Below are positions 59,708 to 64,000 of a DNA stretch of 64,000 bases, in pieces. The translations under genes and the position numbers were made by a program. The notes under the pieces are model-generated. The model was given only the letters and a program-made list of their open reading frames with translations, had not been told where the DNA came from and did not search any database. Numbering within the stretch: the stretch's first letter is position 1; every line of letters starts with the position of its first letter. The stretch is from Streptomyces sp. NBC_00461. Lineage in GTDB: Bacteria > Actinomycetota > Actinomycetes > Streptomycetales > Streptomycetaceae. The stretch is from the NCBI RefSeq assembly GCF_036013935.1, contig NZ_CP107902.1:4249001-4313000 (forward strand). Reading direction: 5' to 3'.

Positions 59708-60097
59708 TCCGGGCGGGGGCGTGATCGACGCCGGGGGCACACAGGACGCCTGGGAGGGACGATCCGCCGACACATGCCCGGCCACGCCGCCCTGGGCCAC
59801 GCGGGCCGACGAGCCTGCCTCGATCGGCGAGGTTTTCCAGTACGACGGCAGATCAAGCGTGCTTTACGGGTTGGAAGGCCAAGGATGTGGCACTCGGCCT
59901 ATGAGCGGGCCGAACGCGCGAACCGCGTCCCGCAGGGGCCAACGGTTCGGCAGTGAGCCGCAAGCCGCACGAGGCCGGTGCGACCCACTCAGCCCGGTCG
60001 GTTGTCGCCGCGAGGCTGCCTCGGCGACAACCGTCCGTCCGAGCTGGTGCCCTCCATCTTCCGGGTGCCGCGTTGATCGCTGGTGGTACAGCGCTGG
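59708..60097. other. No gene recognised
   Basis: About 390 bases between convergent genes. No known motif in any frame. Confidence 0.4.
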
Positions 60098-60361
60098 TCA
60101 TCCGCTGAGAATCTGACGCTTCTGGTCCTCGAACTCGGTTTCCGTCAGCACACCCTGTTCTTTCAGTTCGCCCAGCTCCTTGAGCATGTCGATCTTGTCT
60201 TCTGTCGATCGTGATGCGGCCGGAGGCTGCGCGGGCGGGGCCTGCTGTGCGTCCTGCTGGGCCCACCGGCCCGCCTGCCGCCGGGACACGCGATTGGAGA
60301 CGGCCGTCGCGGTACCGGCTACGACAGCTGTGCGGGCGATGCCGCGAATGAGGCCTGGCAT
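60098..60361 (-). CDS. SHOCT-domain small protein
   Basis: Product of 87 residues. A short hydrophobic N-terminus (GIARTAVVAGTATAVSNRVS), a Gln/Ala/Pro-rich linker and a C-terminal SHOCT module (KIDMLKELGELKEQGVLTET, EFEDQKRQIL). SHOCT modules are oligomerisation tails of unknown function. It is likely co-transcribed with the DUF6325 gene 34 bases upstream. Confidence 0.8.
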   Translation of the reverse strand: MPGLIRGIARTAVVAGTATAVSNRVSRRQAGRWAQQDAQQAPPAQPPAASRSTEDKIDMLKELGELKEQGVLTETEFEDQKRQILSG

Positions 60362-60395
60362 GTCGAACCTCCTGTGATCTGCACGCTGTTCACCG

Positions 60396-60875
60396 TCAGG
60401 TGCCGGCGGCTGCGGCCTCCGCCGAGTCGAGTGCCGCGATGACGTCCTGGACGGGGATCCTTCCGGCGGCCACCAGTCGGGCGCCGCCGCGCCTCAGGGC
60501 TTGGGCAAATGGTGCGGCCCAGCGGTTCTCGTACATCGCGATGACGGCCGTACTGCCGGGTCCGATCGCCTTCCCTGCCTCTTCGATGTCGGCCTGACCG
60601 AGAAGTCCGGAGGTGGCGCCGTCGAATACCGCGAGGTTCGTGTTCCCGTCCCGGGTGAGATCCGCCATTTCGACCGCTGCCACGGAGCCGTCGGAGGCCT
60701 TGCGGACGAAGGCCATGTCGAGGATGCGAATCAGGCCCCGGTCGACCAGGTCGACGAGGTACGGAAGGGCTTCGCCGGTGGGGCTCTTGCCCGGGTATTC
60801 GACCACCAGGTAGTCGATGGGGCCCAGGTCGTCGATGGGGCCCAGGTCGTCGAATGCGTCGCTTTCGTTTCTCAA
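60396..60875 (-). CDS. DUF6325 family protein
   Basis: Product of 159 residues with the family blocks DLGPIDYLVVEYPGKSPTGE, LPYLVDLVDRGLIRILDMAF, TSGLLGQADI, STAVIAMYENRWAAPFAQAL and GRIPVQDVIAALD. The start is set at a TTG (60875) because AGGAGG lies 9 bases before it; reading from the upstream GTG would put the ribosome site inside the gene. An 18-bp tandem duplication (60813-60848) doubles DDLGPI near the N-terminus. Function unknown, often linked to SHOCT proteins. Confidence 0.75.
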   Translation of the reverse strand: MRNESDAFDDLGPIDDLGPIDYLVVEYPGKSPTGEALPYLVDLVDRGLIRILDMAFVRKASDGSVAAVEMADLTRDGNTNLAVFDGATSGLLGQADIEEAGKAIGPGSTAVIAMYENRWAAPFAQALRRGGARLVAAGRIPVQDVIAALDSAEAAAAGT

Positions 60876-61179
60876 GGCAAGCTCCTCCTGGTGCGGAAAT
60901 CTCGGCACCCGGCCTCAGCCGGACGTTCGGCTGCGGTGGCCACGAGGATCGGGAGGCCGGAACCGCCCCCTCATTCCAGTGGACCACCCGGCTGGGGGAG
61001 ACGCACGTTGGTCGGGCCCGACGGTTCCCGCCTGCCGAGGGCCGCCATGGGCGACGGCCGCGCCCGGCCGCCGACGGCCGGCCGGTCATCCGCACCGGGT
61101 GATGCGGTCCGGCGTACGTCGGGGCTCTCCTGAAGACGTAAGTCATCCCAAAGCGCCGGAACAGAGCAAGGAGTCCGAG
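60876..61179. other. Divergent intergenic region, no gene
   Basis: About 300 bases carrying the promoters of the DUF6325-SHOCT and CMD-SHOCT units. No motif was identified with confidence. Confidence 0.4.
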
Positions 61180-61527
61180 ATGGCTGAGCAACCGACAGGT
61201 GCAAGTGGCTTCGCCGCCCTCGCCGAAGCCGACGCACCTGTGTTCGAGACGCTCGTCCAGATGACGCTCGACACGTTCGAGCGGTCGGGACTGGATCAGG
61301 AGACCTACCTGCTGGCACGCATCGCCGCTCTGGTGGCCATGGATGCCTCCGCTCCCTCGTACCTGCTCAACATCGGCACCGCCGCGGAAGCCGGCGTGCC
61401 GCTGGAGAAGATCCAGGGAACGCTCGTGGCGATCGCCCCCGTGGTGGGCAGCGCCCGTGTCGTGTCCGCCGCCCGCGCCATCGACGACGCCTTCGCGCTG
61501 GAACTCCCCGCGGAGAACGAGCAGTGA
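61180..61527 (+). CDS. Carboxymuconolactone decarboxylase (CMD)-family protein
   Basis: Product of 115 residues, all alpha: APVFETLVQMTLDTFERSGL, YLLARIAALVAMDASAPSYL, GTAAEAGVPLEKIQGTLVAI, VGSARVVSAARAIDDAFAL. It lacks the CxxC of the AhpD peroxidase branch, so a redox role is unlikely. The ATG at 61180 follows AAGGAG. It is followed by a membrane SHOCT protein on the same strand. Confidence 0.75.
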   Translation: MAEQPTGASGFAALAEADAPVFETLVQMTLDTFERSGLDQETYLLARIAALVAMDASAPSYLLNIGTAAEAGVPLEKIQGTLVAIAPVVGSARVVSAARAIDDAFALELPAENEQ

Positions 61528-61640
61528 CCACCGGCCCGGCAGGGGCGGCGAGCCCCGGCCGGGCTCGGCAACGGTCCTGAGGCCCCTCCTCCCGCACAAA
61601 CCGCGAACCTCGACACGGACGACACCACACAGGAGAAGCA

Positions 61641-62060
61641 ATGGGCAGCAATGTGTACCTGGCCTACGACTATCCGGTCCTCGGAGCCTTCTGGACGATC
61701 ATGTGGATCTTCCTGTGGGTCATATGGATCTTCCTGCTCTTCCGCGTCATCGTCGACATCTTCCGCGACGACTCCATGAGTGGCTGGGGCAAGACGGGAT
61801 GGCTGGTCTTCACGATCGTCCTCCCCTTCCTGGGCGTCTTCGTCTACCTCATCGCCCGGGGCAAGGACATGGGCAGGCGTGAACAGAAGCACGCCCAGGC
61901 CAAGATGGAGGAGACGGACCGGTACATCCGCGAGACGGTCGGCACCACCGGCCCGGCCAGCGAGGCGGACCAACTCGCCAAGCTCTCGGAGATCCGGGCC
62001 CGCGGCGACATCTCCGACGAGGAGTTCCGCCAGGCCAAGGAAAAGGTGCTCCACTCGTAA
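61641..62060 (+). CDS. PLDc_N-type membrane protein with SHOCT tail
   Basis: Product of 139 residues. Two membrane segments (FWTIMWIFLWVIWIFLLFRV and WLVFTIVLPFLGVFVYLIAR) match the PLDc_N module, then a charged helix (RREQKHAQAKMEETDRYIRE) and a SHOCT motif (ASEADQLAKLSEIRARGDIS, DEEFRQAKEKVL). Probably a small envelope stress protein; function unknown. AGGAGAAG precedes the ATG. Confidence 0.85.
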   Translation: MGSNVYLAYDYPVLGAFWTIMWIFLWVIWIFLLFRVIVDIFRDDSMSGWGKTGWLVFTIVLPFLGVFVYLIARGKDMGRREQKHAQAKMEETDRYIRETVGTTGPASEADQLAKLSEIRARGDISDEEFRQAKEKVLHS

Positions 62061-62194
62061 CCCCACGCACCTGTGACGGCAGCCCGCGTCGGGCCCTCGG
62101 GCCCGTGTGTCAGGTTCGCGAGCCCGTCACGTCTCGAACCGGACCCGGAGCCCTGTCGAACAGATCACCACCGGTGACGCCGCGCCGCGGGGCG

Positions 62195-63613
62195 TCAGGC
62201 TGCTTCGGCCGGGACCCGTCCGGCCTGGATGGCGTCGACCAGGGCCTGGTGGTCCTTCTCGTTCTGGTCGGCATACAGCTCGGCGAACGTCGCCAGCGCG
62301 CGGTCGAAGACGTCGCCGCCGCCCAGGTAGGCGGCGATCGCGATACGGTCCCCGGACCTGGCGTGGGCGCGGGCCAGCGTGGCACCGCACAGCCGGCCGA
62401 ACAGGGCCATCCTCTTCGGCGACATGTTCTCGGCCACCGCGATTCCCTTCCAGTCCCGCAACTGGCGTATGTAGAAGTCCCGCTGTCTGCCGTCCATGCC
62501 CGTGAGGCGTTCCCAGCCCAGGAAGATGTCACTGGTGGCCTGCATGAGCCGCTGGCCGGCGACGACGCGCTCGCCCTGGGTGGCGAACGCACTGCCGCCG
62601 ACGTAAGGCGCCAGAACCGACTCGTCGGCCTCCTTGGCCTGGAGGAACAAGGGATCCTCGTCGTCCTTGCCGAGCAGCAGGATGATCCAGCAGCGGGTTC
62701 CCACACTGCCCACACCGACCACCTTGCGGGCCACGTCGGCGAAGCGATAGCCGTCCAGCAGGAACCGGCGGTCCGTCTGCAGGGTCTGGCCATAGCGCTC
62801 GATCAGCCGGCTGAGCTCCTTCTCCAACTCGCCGCGTGCGGCGTCCGGCAGCAGATCCTGCAGCCGCATCAGCAGCGGCGGATCGGGAGCGATCAGACGC
62901 CTTCCGTCAACGACGTGCGTGAGCTTGTCGAAGACCTGCAGCGTGTCATGAGCACGAGCCCGCTCCCGGGTCTTCTCCCAGCGATCGCGCACCCCCGCAC
63001 TCAGCAACGGGGCGAACTGCTCCTGCAACTCGTCCGCGTCGAAGCGGGTGTACCAGACCTCGAGATTGCCCAGCCCGGCGAAGCTCCGCATGCGCTCGCG
63101 ATAGGACTGCACCGCCGCCCGCACCACCGACGCCCGCTCCTTGGCGCTGAAGCCGTTCGCCCGGCCCGCGATGACGAAGCTGGCCGACAACCGTTTGACG
63201 TCCCATTCCCACGGTCCGGGCAGCGTCTCGTCGAAGTCGTTGATGTCGAACATCAGACGGCGTTCCGGCGAGGCCAGCAACCGGAAGTTCAACATGTGCG
63301 CGTCACCGCAGCACTGCACCCTGAACCCGCTGCGCGGCGTCTCCGCAAGGTCCGCGGCCATGATGGAGGCGGCCCCTCGATAGAAGCGGAACGGCGCCTC
63401 ACTCATCCTGCCGTAGCGGATCGGCACGAGTTCCGGCACCCGCGTCGCGGACTGCCTCTCGATGATCTCCACCGGGTCCGTTCGCTTCGGCGGAGCCGTG
63501 AACTCGGCGTGACTCGACCGGGGTACGTCGGCTCGCGCGGCCTTGCCGCGAGCCACCCGCTCCTGGGGAGTGAGGTGCCGCGTCTCGTGGCCGGAGAGAT
63601 GGTTCTGGGTCAT
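62195..63613 (-). CDS. DUF2252 family protein
   Basis: Product of 472 residues from the ATG at 63613. Family blocks: PIRYGRMSEAPFRFYRGAAS, CCGDAHMLNFRLLASPERRL, FDINDFDETLPGPWEWDVKR, VVGVGSVGTRCWIILLLGKD and GQRLMQATSDIFLGW. The fold is related to aminoglycoside-phosphotransferase-like kinases (GDAHMLNF resembles a catalytic HGD-type loop), but activity is unknown. The frame stays open upstream to 63937, but that part lacks family similarity. The 387 bases to the window end hold no recognised gene. Confidence 0.8.
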   Translation of the reverse strand: MTQNHLSGHETRHLTPQERVARGKAARADVPRSSHAEFTAPPKRTDPVEIIERQSATRVPELVPIRYGRMSEAPFRFYRGAASIMAADLAETPRSGFRVQCCGDAHMLNFRLLASPERRLMFDINDFDETLPGPWEWDVKRLSASFVIAGRANGFSAKERASVVRAAVQSYRERMRSFAGLGNLEVWYTRFDADELQEQFAPLLSAGVRDRWEKTRERARAHDTLQVFDKLTHVVDGRRLIAPDPPLLMRLQDLLPDAARGELEKELSRLIERYGQTLQTDRRFLLDGYRFADVARKVVGVGSVGTRCWIILLLGKDDEDPLFLQAKEADESVLAPYVGGSAFATQGERVVAGQRLMQATSDIFLGWERLTGMDGRQRDFYIRQLRDWKGIAVAENMSPKRMALFGRLCGATLARAHARSGDRIAIAAYLGGGDVFDRALATFAELYADQNEKDHQALVDAIQAGRVPAEAA

Positions 63614-64000
63614 TGCAGACGCTCCACGATGGGATGTGGTGGCCGATGCGCAGGCGTTGGCCATGCCCGCCGGAACGGGATCGACTGCGCCGAGGCTCGG
63701 GACGAAGGTCGCGCCAACGACATGAACGTCGCCGAGGTCGTGAGCCGTGCCGTTGACGTGGGGTGCGGGACCGGCCGGGCCACAGCCACAGCGGACGGTG
63801 CGGCTCCGGTCCCGTCGAAGGAGGTACGCGCGCGTGGATACAACGTAACTCCGGACGGCACTCCCGACGACTTGGGCCAGCCTGGCCGCCGGACCGCCCG
63901 GCCGCCCGGGTTTCTCTGCGATGGGCCACGCCGGCACGGTGAAGACCGCTACTGCCGACGTGGCCCCGATCCCTCCCCTGGCTTCGGGGGAAGAGGCGTC
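63614..64000. other. Upstream region to window end, no gene recognised
   Basis: No frame on either strand shows known motifs or a convincing start. It may hold the DUF2252 promoter and the edge of a gene beyond the window. Confidence 0.35.

Overview
The window looks like a Streptomyces chromosome segment. It is very GC-rich with dense two-strand gene packing, a Tat-exported GH74 enzyme, several actinobacterial families (DUF5994, DUF6325, SpoIIE phosphatases, RsbW-like ATPases), an IclR-controlled dihydroxyacetone PTS and a nucleoside-antibiotic type gene cluster. All assignments were read by eye from translated sequence; no database search was run.

Layout. (1) 1-5.4 kb: an intact xyloglucanase-type GH74 gene, followed by a patchwork of at least seven broken genes (GH36, GH42, solute-binding lipoprotein, GH3, SGNH hydrolase, zinc-type dehydrogenase, WD40), with LacI-type palindromes still present. 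(2) A tRNA-Arg(CCT) gene at 5428-5503. The 41-43 bp 3' part of this tRNA recurs at 13302, 42820 and 54092, which divides the next 48.7 kb into three segments. I read these as integrative elements stacked at one tRNA. (3) Segment A, 5.5-13.3 kb: resolvase and ISAzo13 remnants, a GvpU-like protein, a CBS protein, a DEAD-box helicase, cold-shock proteins, a MerR regulator, a 570-bp array of short ACTGC repeats, a broken ATPase and a DUF5994 protein. (4) Segment B, 13.3-42.8 kb: an integrase C-terminus beside its att core, an SseB-like protein, a polyprenyl synthase with an MpaB/rubber-oxygenase-like enzyme, then two related biosynthetic blocks. (5) Segment C, 42.9-54.1 kb: a NIT-domain sensor kinase and a dihydroxyacetone kinase PTS (two DhaK-DhaL pairs, enzyme I, DhaM, HPr, aquaglyceroporin, IclR). 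(6) 54.1-64 kb: a STAS-GNAT fusion, DUF5994, two SpoIIE-type phosphatases, SHOCT, DUF6325, a CMD-family protein and DUF2252.

The most interesting part is 17.9-42.8 kb. Block 2 (28.4-42.8 kb) encodes a CMP-hydrolase-like enzyme, a cytosylglucuronate-synthase-like glycosyltransferase, a radical SAM protein resembling cytosylglucuronate decarboxylase, a DegT aminotransferase, an exporter and an ABC-F protein. This is the core logic of blasticidin/mildiomycin-type cytosine nucleosides. Block 1 (17.9-28.2 kb) encodes an A-PCP protein fused to a guanidinoacetate-methyltransferase-like domain, with an acidic substrate pocket that suggests arginine. It also has a VioC-type dioxygenase, an ATP-grasp ligase, a GNAT and a thioesterase. 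Its DegT and MFS genes are decayed paralogues of intact copies in block 2. Together the blocks could make a peptidyl cytosine nucleoside carrying a hydroxylated N-methyl arginine (inference).

Each block has an XRE-TPR regulator, and both blocks carry near-identical palindromes (TTGYCAA-N3-TTGRCAA type). In block 2 the regulator is translationally coupled to a caspase-fold protein with a zinc ribbon. Upstream lies a 67-residue exported peptide with two IDWP motifs. This is a candidate peptide-signalling circuit that I do not recognise as described.
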